Shown one piece after another: positions 1 through 11,800 of a stretch of 64,000 bases of DNA. The notes below the pieces were generated by a model. The model saw only the letters and a list, made by a program, of their open reading frames with translations, made no database searches and was not told the origin of the DNA. Location of the stretch: contig NZ_JAMHIV010000005.1 of the NCBI RefSeq assembly GCF_023897065.1, positions 186,001 to 250,000 on the forward strand, written 5' to 3'. Made by a program: the position numbers and the translations under genes. Each line of letters opens with the position of its first letter. The first letter of the stretch is position 1. Origin of the DNA: Crossiella sp. SN42. Lineage in GTDB: Bacteria > Actinomycetota > Actinomycetes > Mycobacteriales > Pseudonocardiaceae.

Positions 1-1175
1 ATCTTGATCACGCCGCCGACCCCGGCCGCGGCCTGGGTGTGCCCGATGTTCGACTTCAGCGACCCCAGCCACAACGGCGTCTCCCGGTTCTGCCCGTAGG
101 TGGCCAAAACCGCCTGCGCCTCAATGGGATCGCCCAGCACGGTCCCGGTGCCGTGCGCCTCCACGACGTCGATGTCGGAGGTGGTCAGCCCCGCGTTGGC
201 CAGCGCGGTGCGGATCACCCGCTGCTGCGCCGGACCGCTCGGCGCGGTCAGCCCGTTGGACGCGCCGTCCTGGTTGACCGCGCTGCCCCGGATCACCGCG
301 AGCACGTTGTGGTTGTTGCGCCGGGCCACCGACAGCTTCTCCAGCAGCACCAGGCCGACGCCCTCGCTCCAGGAGGTGCCGTCCGCGGCGTCGGCGAAGG
401 ACTTGCACCGCCCGTCCTTGGCCATCCCGCGCTGCAACGAGAACACCACGAACGCCCCCGGCGTGGCCATCACCATCGCGCCACCGGCCAGCGCCATCGA
501 GCAGTCACCGTTGCGCAGCGCCTGGATCGCCCAGTGCATGGCCACCAGCGAAGAAGAACAGCCGGTGTCCACGGTGACCGCGGGCCCTGCCAGGCCCAGC
601 GAGTAGGAGATCCGGCCCGAAGCCACGCTGTTCGCGCTGCCGGTGGCCAGGTAGCCCTGGTACTCGTCCAGCACGCTGTCCGCGTTCATCGAGTAGCCGT
701 TGGTGGCCACCCCGGTGAACACGCCGACCTCGCTGTCCCGCAACGAGGTCGGGTCGATCCCGGCGTCCTCGAAGGTCTCCCAGGCGGTCTCCAGCAACTG
801 CCGCTGCTGTGGATCGGTGGCCATCGCCTCCTTGGGCGACATGCCGAAGTGCGGCGCGTCGAAGTCCCCGGCCCGGTCCAGGAACCCGCCCTCGCTGCAG
901 TAGCTCTTGCCCACCGCGTCCGGGTCCGGGTCGAACAGGTTGGACAGGTCCCAGCCGCGGTCGGTGGGGAACGGGGTGATCGCGTCCCGGCCCTCGGCGA
1001 CCAGCTGCCACAGGTCCGCCGGCGAGGCCACGCCACCGGGGTAGCGGCAGGCCATGCCGACGATCGCGATCGGCTCGTCGACCGCCGACTCCGCCTCGCG
1101 CAGCCGCTGCCGGGTGGTGTGCAGCTCGGCGGTGACCTTCTTGAGGTAGGAGAGGACCTTGTCGTCGCTGGTCAT
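1..1175 (-). CDS. Type I polyketide synthase PKS A, N-terminal part only (docking helix + KS); continues beyond the left edge
   Basis: About 391 codons are visible. Residues 1-30 form a charged coiled-coil N-terminal docking helix beginning [19 protein letters not shown], which should receive the chain from PKS B. From about residue 34 a ketosynthase begins ([15 protein letters not shown]). It has the active-site Cys in DTGCSSSL (about nt 550-570) and the His motif EAHGTGT (about nt 150-165), so it looks competent for decarboxylative condensation. The second His (NIGH) is present close to the edge. The ATG at 1175 is chosen because GGAG lies 7 nt upstream and the docking helix starts directly at it. 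The gene follows PKS B by 48 bp in the same operon. AT and all later domains lie outside the window, so its extender and reduction level cannot be read. Confidence 0.95.
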   Translation of the reverse strand, partial: MTSDDKVLSYLKKVTAELHTTRQRLREAESAVDEPIAIVGMACRYPGGVASPADLWQLVAEGRDAITPFPTDRGWDLSNLFDPDPDAVGKSYCSEGGFLDRAGDFDAPHFGMSPKEAMATDPQQRQLLETAWETFEDAGIDPTSLRDSEVGVFTGVATNGYSMNADSVLDEYQGYLATGSANSVASGRISYSLGLAGPAVTVDTGCSSSLVAMHWAIQALRNGDCSMALAGGAMVMATPGAFVVFSLQRGMAKDGRCKSFADAADGTSWSEGVGLVLLEKLSVARRNNHNVLAVIRGSAVNQDGASNGLTAPSGPAQQRVIRTALANAGLTTSDIDVVEAHGTGTVLGDPIEAQAVLATYGQNRETPLWLGSLKSNIGHTQAAAGVGGVIK

Positions 1176-1182
1176 CGGTGAT

Positions 1183-1186
1183 CTCC
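1183..1186 (-). promoter_or_regulatory. Ribosome binding site of PKS A
   Basis: The minus strand reads GGAG 7 nt before the ATG at 1175. It supports that start in the 48 bp gap after the PKS B stop codon. No promoter-like sequence or terminator is evident in this gap (1176-1223), so A is probably read from the operon transcript. Confidence 0.7.
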
Positions 1187-1223
1187 AGGATTGGTTGGGC
1201 GGGCGTGAGCGGGGCGGGGGCGG

Positions 1224-4200
1224 TCAGTCGCCGCCCAGCTCCGAGTCGATGAAGGCGAGGACGTCCTCGGCCGAGGCGGATTCCAGGGTGTCGGCCACCG
1301 AGGCCGGGGCGGTGCCCGCCAGGTTCTCGGTGAGCCTGGCGGTGAGGCGGTGCAGCCGGGCGGTGATCTTCGCCTGTTCGACGGCTTCCGCGGGCAGTTG
1401 CAGCAGGCTGGCTTCCAGCTTTTCCAGCTGTGCCTGCACGTACTCCAGCGAGTTGCTGTCGGTGTGGCCGAGCTCGGTGCGGATCCGCTTGGCCAGCGCG
1501 CTGGCCCTGGGGTGGTCGAACACCGCGGTGGCCGGCAGCCGGACCCCGGTGCGCTTGTTGAGCCGGTTGCGCAGTTCCACCGCGGTCAGCGAGTCGAACC
1601 CGATGTCCTTGAACGCGCGGTCCTCGATGGTGGCGCCGTCCCGGTAGCCGAGCACCGCGGCGGCCTCGGTCTGCACCAGCTCGGTGAGCAGCTTGTCCTG
1701 CTCCGCCGCGGTGAGCCCGGCCAGCTTCCCGGCGAACTCCGACTCCCCTGGCGCGGCCGAGGTTTCCGGTGCGAGCAGCTCGACCACCTCGGGCAGGCCG
1801 TTGAGCAGCGGGCGCACCCTGGCCAGGGTGTAGCCGGGGGCGAACCGGGACCAGTCGATGTGTGCCAGGATCCGGTGCGGCGCATCGGTTCCGGCCGCCT
1901 GGGCCATCGCCCTGGTGGCCCGCTCCGGGTCCAGGGTGTGCAGGCCCATCCGGCGCAGCTGTTCGGCGGCCTCGGCGTCGACCATGCCGGAGTCGCCACC
2001 CCAAGCGCCCCAGGCGATCGCGGTCGCCGCCTCGCCCCTGGCCCGGCGGGCATGGGCCAGGCCATCGAGGTAGGCGTTGGCCGCGGCGTAGGCCAGCTGG
2101 CCGCTGCCGCCCCAGGTCGCCGCGCCGGAGGAGAACAGCACAAACGCGTCCAGCTCGTGTCCGCGCAACAGTTCGTCCAGGTGCCGGGCGCCCTCGATCT
2201 TGGCCTGGCCGATCTCGTTGAGCTCGGCGGCTGGCATCTCCGAGATCGGGGTCTCCGTCCTGGCCACGCCCGCGGCGTGCACCACCGCGGTCAGGTCCGG
2301 GATGTCACCGAGCACCGCGGCGAGCTGGTCACGGTCGGCGACATCGCAGGCCCGCACGCTCACCCTGGCGCCGATCTCGTTGATCTCGGCGGTCAGCTCG
2401 GCCACACCGGCGGCGTCCGGACCATTGCGGGACAACAACACCAGGTGTTCAGCTCCGTTGGTCGCCGCCCAGCGGGCGATGTGCGCGCCGAGCGCGCCGG
2501 TGCCGCCGGTGACCAGCACCGTGCCGCGCGGCTGCCAAGCCGTTGCCCCGGACAGGCTTTCCCGGCGCAGTCGCCGACCGAAGGCCGCCGACTCCCGGAT
2601 CGCCACCTGGTCCTCACCATCGGTACCGGCGAGCACCGCGACCAGCCTGCCGAGCGCGGCCTCGTCCAGCCGTTCCGGCAGGTCGACGATGCCGCCCCAG
2701 AGCGCGGGCCGGTCCAGACCGAGCACGATGCCCATGCCCCACAGCTCCGGCTGGTGCGCGCTGGTCACCTCGGCCGGGTCGGTCACCGCGACCGCGCCGC
2801 TGGTCAGGCACCACAGCGGTGCCGCGAGCCCGAGCCGTTCCACGGTCTGCACCAGGGCGAGGGTGTCGGCCGGCCGCTCGTCCCAGGCCAGCAGGGACAG
2901 CACACCGGCGTAGTCCTCGGTGGCCTCGATCGCGTCCAGGGTGGTCACGATCGCCTTGGCCCCGTGCGTGTTCAGGCCGTCGACCACCGCGTTCACCGGC
3001 GCGTCGCCGTTGGCTGGCGCGAGGACCAGCCAGGTGCCGGTCAGCTCGGCCGGGCCGGTGGGCAGCGGTTCCCAGCCGATCCGGTAGGACCACTCGTCGG
3101 CCGCGGTGGCCTCCTGGTGGCGGCGTCGCCACGAGGTCAGGCCGGGCAGCACCGGCGCGAGCGCGGCCTCGTCCACACCGAGCGAGCCGGCCAGCGCGCT
3201 CGCGTCGCCCTGTTCCACCGCGGTCCAGAACGCGCTGTCCGCGACCCCGGCCACCGCCTGCTCCGGTTCGGCCCAGTAGTTCTCGTGCTGGAAGGCGTAG
3301 GTGGGCAGCGGGATCCGCCGCGCGCCCGCGCCGAGGAACAGCCGGGCCCAGTCCACCGCGACGCCGTGCACGTGCAGCTGGGCCAGGCTCAGCAGCAGCC
3401 GGTCCGCGCCGCCGTCGTCCCGGCGGAGGGTGCCGGTGACCACGGTGTCGTTGAGCGCCAAGGTGTCCAGGGTGTCCTGGATGGCGGCGGTGAGCACCGG
3501 GTGGCTGCTCACCTCGACGAAGGCCGCGTAGCCGCTCTCGGCCAGCGCGCGCACCGCCTGCTCGAACCGCACGGTCTGGCGCAGGTTGCGGAACCAGTAG
3601 TCCCCGGCCACCTCGGCCGGGTCCAGCCACTGACTGTCCACAGTGGACCACCAGGGCACCTGGCCCTCGCCGATGACCACCCCGGCCAGCACCTCGCGCA
3701 GCTCCGCCTCCAGGGAGTCGACGTGCGCGCTGTGCGAGGCGTAGTCCACCGGGATCATCCGCGCCCGGTAGCCGCGTTCCTCGCTCCAGGCGGCCAGTTC
3801 CTCCAGCGCGGCCACCTCACCGGCGAAGACCGTCGCGGACGGACCGTTGATCGCGGCCACCGACACCTGGTCGGCCCAGCGGCTGACGTCGATCTCCGCG
3901 GCAGGCGCGGCCACCGACAGCATGCCGCCCAGTCCGGCCAGCCCCTGCGCGATCGCCTTGCTGCGCAACACCACGACCTTGGCCGCGTTCGCCAGCGACA
4001 GCGCACCGCTGACACAAGCCGCCGCGATCTCACCCTGCGAATGCCCGATCACCGCGTGCGGTCGCACTCCGGCCGACTCCCACACCGCGGCCAGCGACAC
4101 CATCATCGCGAAGGAGGCGGGTTGCACCACGTCCACCCGGTCCAGCTCACCACCACCGGAGATCACGTCCAGCAGCGACCACCCGGTCAACGGATCCAGC

Positions 4201-5892
4201 GCCGCGGCCACCTCGGCCAGCCGCGCCGCGAACACCGGGGACGCCTTCAACAGCTCCGCGCCCATGCCGACCCACTGCGCACCCTGACCGGGGAAGACGA
4301 ACACCGTTCGCCCGTCCACCACAGCCTGCCCGGTCACCGCGAACGGCGACGGCTCCTCGGCGGCCAGCGCGCCGAGCGCGGCCACCGCGTCCTGGCGGCT
4401 GGGCGCGACCACCACGGCCCGGTGGTCCAGCGAGGCCCTGGTGGTGGCCAGCGACCAGCCCACATCGGCCGGTTCGGTGTCCTCGGCGACCCGTGCGGCC
4501 AGCCGGGCGGCCTGCCCGCGCAGCGCGGCCGGGACCGCCGCGGAGAGCACCCACGGCACCACGCCACCGGAGGCGACCAGCCCGGAACCGTTGGCGGACA
4601 CCGGCTCGGCGACCTCCGGGGCCTGCTCCAGGATCACGTGCGCGTTGGTGCCGCTGACCCCGAAGGAGGACACCGCCGCGCGCCGCGGCCGGTCCAGCTC
4701 AGGCCAGTCCCGCGCCTCGGCGAGCACCTGCACCGCGCCCTGGGACCAGTCCACCTTGCTGGAGGGCGCACTCACGTTGAGCGACTTGGGCAGCACGCCG
4801 TGCCGCATCGCCTGCACCATCTTGATCACACCGCCGACACCCGCGGCGGCCTGGGTGTGCCCGATGTTGGACTTCAGCGACCCCAGCCACAGCGGGGTCT
4901 CCCGGTTCTGCCCGTAGGTGGCCAGCAGCGCCTGCGCCTCGATCGGGTCGCCGAGGGTGGTGCCGGTGCCGTGCGCCTCCACCACATCGACGTCCGAAGT
5001 GGACAGTCCGGCATTGGCCAGCGCGGCGCGGATCACCCGCTGCTGGGCCGGTCCGCTCGGCGCGCTCAGTCCGTTCGACGCGCCGTCGGAGTTGATCGCG
5101 CTGCCGCGCACCACGGCCAGGATCCGGTGCCCGTGCCGCTTGGCGTCGGAGAGCCGCTCCAGCACCAGCACGCCGACACCCTCGCCCCAGCCGACGCCGT
5201 CGGCGTCATCGGAGAAGGACCGGCAGCGCCCGTCCGGGGACAGCGCCCGCTGCCGGGAGAACTCCACGAACCCGGCCGGAGTGGACATGATCGTCACGCC
5301 ACCGGCCAGCGCCAGCTGGCATTCGCCCGCTCGCAATGCCTGGGCCGCCAGGTGCATGGCGACCAGCGAGGAGGAGCAGGCGGTGTCCACGGTGACGGTC
5401 GGCCCCTCCAGCCCGAGCGTGTAGGCCACCCTGCCGGAGGCGACGCTGGCCAGGCCACCGGTGGCCTGGTGCCCTTCATATTCCTGGCCGAGCAGGTTCG
5501 GGTAGTCGTTGCAGCTCAACCCGGTGAACACGCCGGTCGCGCTGCCGCGCAGCACCCGCGGGTCGATCCCGGCGTCCTCCAGGGCTTCCCAGGAGGTCTC
5601 CAGCAGCAGCCGCTGCTGCGGATCGGTGGCCACGGCCTCACGCGGGGACATGCCGAAGAACCCGGGGTCGAACTGCCCGGCCTCGTGCAGGAAGCCGCCG
5701 CGCTTGGTGTAGCTACGGCCCTTGCGGTCCGGGTCCGGGTCGTAGAGGTTGGCCAGGTCCCAGCCGCGGTTGGCCGGGAACTCGGTGGTCGCGTCGATCC
5801 CGTTGAACACCAGGTCCCACAACGCGTCCGGCCCGTCCACGCCACCGGCGAACCGGCAGCCGATGCCGACGATCGCGATCGGCTCATCCACC
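1224..5892 (-). other. PKS B module 4: KS-AT(methylmalonyl)-KR(A type)-ACP and C-terminal docking
   Basis: KS (~4064-4484) has [10 protein letters not shown] (~4591-4894) has GHSQGE and YASH (methylmalonyl). KR (~5184-5364) has TGGTGALG, the Lys, Ser, Tyr and Asn residues, no LDD motif, and the Trp eight residues before the catalytic Tyr, which marks A-type ketoreductases. This differs from B1 and B2. ACP (~5464-5534) has GFDSL. A helical docking region of roughly 80 residues follows and ends at the stop. Confidence 0.88.
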
Positions 5893-8800
5893 GCGATCGG
5901 CCCCTGCGCCCGCGCCGGGGAGCCGGTGCCGCCGTTGAGCTCGCGCTGCAGGAACTCGGTCAGGTCGGCGACCGTCGGGTAGTCGAAGGCCAGCGTCGCG
6001 GGCAGCGCCAGCCCGGTGGCCGCGGACAGCCCCCTGGACAGCCGCAACGCGAGCAGCGAGTCAAAGCCCAGCTCCTGGAACGGCCGCTCGGCGGGCACCT
6101 TGCCCTGGTGGCCGAGCACGGCCGCGACCCGCTCGCTCACCAGCTCGCGCACCGAACGGGCCTGGTCCTCAGTGGCCCGGTCCAGCACCACCGGCTCCGT
6201 CGGTGCGACCAGCTGCGGCGCCTGCGCCTGCTGCCCGTCCGGCCAGAACCGGCGTCGCTGGAAGGCATAGGTCGGAATGTCCACAAAGGACCCAGCGGGC
6301 AACAGCCGCGACCAGTCCACCTCGACCCCGGCCACGTGCAACTCGGCCAGTCCGCGCAGCAGCGACCGGTGCTCATCCGGCTGTTCCGCGTGCAGCAACG
6401 AGGTCACCGCCGCGTCCACGGGCAGCGCCTCGGCCGCGGGCACGCCGAGCGAGGCACCCGGTCCCAGCTCCAGCACCGCCCGCACCCCGGACTCGGCCAG
6501 CGCCGCCATCGCGTCGCCGAAGCGCACCGGCTCGCGCACCTGCCGCACCCAGTAGTCCACCGAGTCCAGCTCCGCGCCCAGCGCGCCGGTCCGGGTGGAC
6601 ACCACCGGAATCCGGGCCTCGCCAAAGGAGATCCCGTCGATAGCCACCGCGAACTCGGCCAGCATCGGATCCATCCGCGCCGAGTGGAACGCGTGGCTCA
6701 CCGGCAGCTGCTTGGTCCGGACCCCCTGCGCGGCCAGGACCGCGGCCACCCCGGCCACCGCCTCCGCCGCGCCGGAGAGCACCAGCGCCTCGGGCGCGTT
6801 GACCGCGGCGATGGACACCTCGGCCCGGTCCCGCACCAGCGGTTCGACCACCGACTCCGGCGCCCCGACCGCGATCATCGCGCCACCGCTGGGCAACGCC
6901 TGCATCAGCCGCGCCCGCGCGGAGACCACCGCGCACGCGTCGGCCAGCGACAGCACCCCGGCCACGTGCGCGGCGGCCAGCTCGCCGATCGAGTGCCCGG
7001 CCACGAAGTCCGGGGTCACGCCCCAGGACTCCACCAGCCGGAACAGCGCCACTTCCAGCGCGAACAGCGCGGGCTGCGCGGCCCCGGTCTCGTTGAGCGC
7101 GGAGGCGTCCTCACCCCACATGACCTCGCGGACGTGCTCGCCCAGTTCGGCGATCACCGCGTCGAAGGCCTCGGCGAAGACCGGGAAGCGTTGGTACAGC
7201 TCGCGTCCCATGCCCAGCCGCTGCGATCCCTGACCGGAGAAGACGAACGCGGTCTTCCCAGGCGCGGCAACACCACTGGCGACCACAGCGCCGTCGAGGA
7301 GGACGGCCCGGTGGGCGAAGGTGGTGCGGCGGGTGGCCAGCGAGTGGGCGAGGTCGGCGACGGGAGTGTGCGCCAGAGCTGCGGAGATCCGGTCGAGCTG
7401 GGCCGTCAATGCCGACGCGGACTTCCCGGAAACCAGCAGCGGAACCGGGGCCCCGGCTGGGGCCGGCTCGCCGGTGGCTGTCGCGGTCTCGGCGGCGAGC
7501 TGTGGCGGCTGCTCCAGGATCACGTGCGCGTTCGTCCCGCTCACCCCGAACGCCGACACCGCGGCCCGCCGCGGCCGCCCGGCTTCCGGCCAGGCCACCG
7601 GCTCGGTCAGCAGCCGCACCGCACCCGCGGCCCAGTCCACCCGCGAGGACGGCTCGCGCACGTGCAGGGTCCTCGGCACCACCCCGTGCCACATCGACTG
7701 CACCATCTTGATGATCCCGGCCACCCCGGCCGCGGCCTGGGTGTGCCCGATGTTCGACTTCAGCGACCCCAGCAGCACCGGCTCTTCCCGGTCCCGCCCA
7801 TAGGTCGCCAGCAACGCCTGCGCCTCGATCGGGTCGCCGAGCCGGGTGCCGGTGCCGTGCGCCTCCACCACATCAACGTCCGAAGTGGACAGTCCGGCGC
7901 TGGCAAGGGCTTCCTGGATCACCCGCTGCTGGGCCGGTCCGTTCGGTGCGGTGAGGCCGGTGGACGCGCCATCGGAGTTGACCGCGGATCCCTTGACCAC
8001 CGCGAGGATCCGGTGTCCGTTGCGCTGTGCGTCGGAGAGCCGTTCCAGCACCAGCACGCCGACGCCCTCGGACCAGCTGGTGCCGTCCGCGTCATCGGAG
8101 AACGCCTTGCACCGCCCGTCCTGGGCGAGCGCGCGCTGCCGGGAGAACTCCACGTGCGCGGCCGGCGTCGACATCACCGTCACCCCGCCGGCCAGCGCGA
8201 GCGAGCACTCCCCGTTGCGCAGCGCCTGCATCGCCAGGTGCAGGGCGACCAGCGAGGAGGAGCAGGCGGTGTCCAGGCTGAGCACCGGGCCTTCCAGCCC
8301 GAACAGGTAGGCGACCCGGCCGGAGGCGACACTCGCGATGCTGCCGGTGGAGCGGTGTCCCTCGTACTCCGCGCCGAGCAGGTGGCCGTAGTCGGTGGCG
8401 CTCACGCCGGTGAACACGCCGGTCTTGCTGCCGCGCAACCGCTGCGGCGGGATGCCCGCGTGTTCCAGTGCGGCCCAGGTGGTCTCCAGCAGCAGGCGCT
8501 GCTGCGGGTCGGTGGCGGCGGCCTCGTGCGGGGACATGCCGAAGAAGTCCGCGTCGAAGGTGGCCGCCTCGTCCAGGAAGTAGCCGGAGCGCACGTAGAC
8601 GGTGCCCGGGTGGTCCGGGTCCGGGTGGTAGAGCGAGTCCACCGGCCAGCCGCGGTCCGCCGGGAACGGGCTGCGCGCGTCGCCGCCCACCTCGACCAGG
8701 TCCCACAGCGCCTGCGGGCTGTCGATACCACCGGGGAAGCGGCAGCCCATGCCGACGATCACGATCGGATCGGACTGGTCAGCGGAGGCGGTCACCGGCG

Positions 8801-11800
8801 CGGATTCGGTTGTGCCGCCGGAGAGTTCGCGGTGCAGGTAGTCGGCGAGCGCGGTCACGCTGGAGTAGTCGAAGGCCACCGTGGCGGGCAGGTTCAGCCC
8901 GGTCGCGGCGGAGAGCGCGCGACTCAGTTCCACCGCGGTCAGCGAGGTGAAGCCCAGGTCGCCGAACAGGGTGTCCTCGGCGATGCCCTCGGTGTAGCGG
9001 AGCACCGCGGCGACCCGCTCCCCCACCAGTTCCCGCAGCTGCGCCAGTTCCACCCGGGCGGCGGCCGGAGCCGTCGTGGTCACCACGGGCGCGGCGGCCG
9101 GGGCCAGCTCGCGCAGGGCCGCGGGCAGATCGGCCGCGTGGGCGAGCGCCGCGACGTCCAGCGCCGCACCGGCCACGTACGGACTCTGCGCGGCGACCGC
9201 CCGGTCGAACAGGGCCAGGCCCTGGGACTCGGACAGCCCGGACAGCCCGTGGTAGGCCAGCGCATGCCAGTCCTCGGCGGACAGGTCGGTGGCCATGCCC
9301 ACCGTCCACGGCCCCCAGGCGATGGACAGTCCGGGCAGTCCAGCGGCCCGTCGTCCACGGGCCAGCTCGTCCAGCGCCGCGTTGGCCGCGGCGTAGCTGG
9401 CCTGCCCGCGCGCGCCCACGATCCCGGCCAGCGAGGAGAAGACGACGAACCCGGCCAGGTCCAGTTCGCGGGTGGCCTCGTGCAGGTGCCAGGCCACATC
9501 GACCTTGGCCCGCAACACCGCGGCCAGCCGTTCCCCGGTCAGCGACTCCAGCAGCCCGTCGTCCACGAAGCCCGCGGCGTGCACCACCGCGCCCAGCTCC
9601 GGGATGCCGGCCACCAGCTCGGCGACTGCCGACGGGTCGGTCAGGTCGCAGGCCACGATCCGCACCTCGGCGTCCAGTCCGGCCGCCCACTCGGTGATGC
9701 CCTCGACCGCCGGGCCGCGGCGGCTGGCCAGGACCAGTCGCCGGAAGCCTTGGCGGGACAGGTGTTCGGCCAGCGCCCGGCCGATGCCGCCGGTGCCGCC
9801 GGCGAGCAGCACGGTGCGCTCGCGGTCCCAGCCTGCGGTGGCCGGACGCGGTGCCAGGGGTGTCAGGCGGGGCGCGAGGACCCGGGAGTCGCGGACCAGC
9901 AGACTCGGTTCCGCACTGGTCAGGTAGGGCGTGGCGAGTTCGACCTCGGCGGCGGAGTTCGCGGCCAGGTGCAGGAAGCGGCCGGGATGTTCGGCGGCGG
10001 CGGAGCGCACCACACCGGCCACCGCGGCGGCGGCCAGTCCCTCAATGGGAGTGTGCACGACCAGGCGGGCAGCGGACTCGTCGGCCAGCCAGCCCTGCAC
10101 CAGTTCCAGCGCGCGGCTGGCCTCGGCGAACACGGAGGCAGGCTCGTCCCCTGCCCGCCCAGCCTCCACGATCTCCACCGCGGCCTGGGCCTCGCCCGCC
10201 CCGGCGATCTCCGCCGCCGATCGGACCGCCCCTGCCGCCGCGGCGACCGGCCGCCACTCCACACCGAACAGCCGCCCCGCGCCACCCGACTCCACCGACG
10301 GCCAGTACCGCTTGTGCTGGAACGCATACGTCGGCAGCTCCACCACCGAACCCCCTGGCAGCAACCGGGTCCAGTCCACCGCGACCCCGGCCACGTACAG
10401 CCCGGCCACCCCGGCCAGCACCGACTCCGCCTCATCCGGCCGGTCCGCGCGCAGCAGCGCGGTCACCACCGCCCGCTCGGGCAACGACTCCGCGGCGGCC
10501 GCGCACAACAGCCCGTCCGGCCCGACCTCCAGCACGGCCCGCACCCGCGCGGCCGCCAAACCGCCGATCGCGTCGGCGAAGCGCACCGGCTGCCGCACCT
10601 GCCGCACCCAGTAGTCCACCGAGCGCAGGTCCGTGCCCTCGGCGAGCGCGCCGGTGACCGTGGACACCACGGGAATGCGCGGCTCACGGAAGCCGATCCC
10701 GGCCAATGACTCCGCGAACTCGGCCAGCATCGGATCCATCAGCGGCGAGTGGAAGGCGTGGCTGACCGCGAGCAGCTTGGTGCGGCGGCCACGTCCGGCC
10801 AAGACCTCCTTGACCTCGGCCACCGCCTCGGCCGACCCGGCCACCACGATGTTGCGCGCGGCGTTCACCGCCGCGATCGAGACCGCCGGCCGGTCGGCCA
10901 GCAGCTCGGTGACCTCGGCTTCTTCGGCGTCCACGGCCAGCATTGCGCCACCTGTGGGCAGCGCCTGCATCAGCCTGGCCCTGGTGGTGACCAGTGTGCA
11001 CGCGTCGGCCAGCGACAAGATGCCGCTGACGTGCGCGGCGGCGATCTCCCCGATGGAGTGCCCGACCAGGTAGTCCGGTCGCACGCCCCAGGACTCCAGG
11101 AGCCGGAACAGCGCCACCTCCACCGCGAAGATCGCGGGCTGGGCCCAGCCGGTCTGGTTCAGCCGGTCGGCGTCCTGGCCCCACATCACCGCGCGGATCG
11201 GCTCGGTGAGTCCGGTGTCCAGCTGGGTAGCCACCGCGTCCAACGCTTCGGCGAAGACCGGGAACCGCTGGTACAGCTCGCGTCCCATGCCCAGGCGCTG
11301 GGCGCCCTGGCCGGAGAAGACGAACGCGGTCGCGCCCTCGCTGACAGTTCCCCTGGCGATCTCCGCGCCGTCCAGCAGCACCGCGCGGTGCTCGAAGGCG
11401 GTGCGGGTGGTGGCCAACGAGTACGCGATGTCCACAGTGGACAGTTTCGAGTCCAGCAGCGGGCGGATGCGGGCGAGCTGCTCGTCCAGCGCGGTCGCGC
11501 TGCGGCCGGAGACCGGCATCGGCACCAGGTCCGCGCTGGGGGTTTCGACGCGCTCCTCCGCCGGGGCCTGCTCAAGGATGACGTGCGCGTTGGTGCCGCT
11601 GATGCCGAAGGAGGACACCGCGGCCCGGCGCGGCCGGTCCACCGCGGGCCACTCGACCTCTTCGGTGAGCAGCCGGACTTCGCCGCTGGACCAGTCCACC
11701 TGTTCCGACGGCGTGGTCAGGTGCAGGGTGCGCGGCACCACACCGTGCCGCATGGCCTGCACCATCTTGATCACACCGCCGACCCCGGCCGCGGCCTGGC

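Noticed and set aside
1350-10709. Very long plus-strand open frame (over 3000 codons) opposite PKS B
   Set aside because: It lies antiparallel to clear PKS coding sequence with catalytic motifs. Long antisense frames are expected in DNA of this GC content, and the translation is low-complexity Gly/Arg/His/Gln-rich without domains. The same holds for 10749-15779, 23891-29167, 29959-33144 and 46021-54675.
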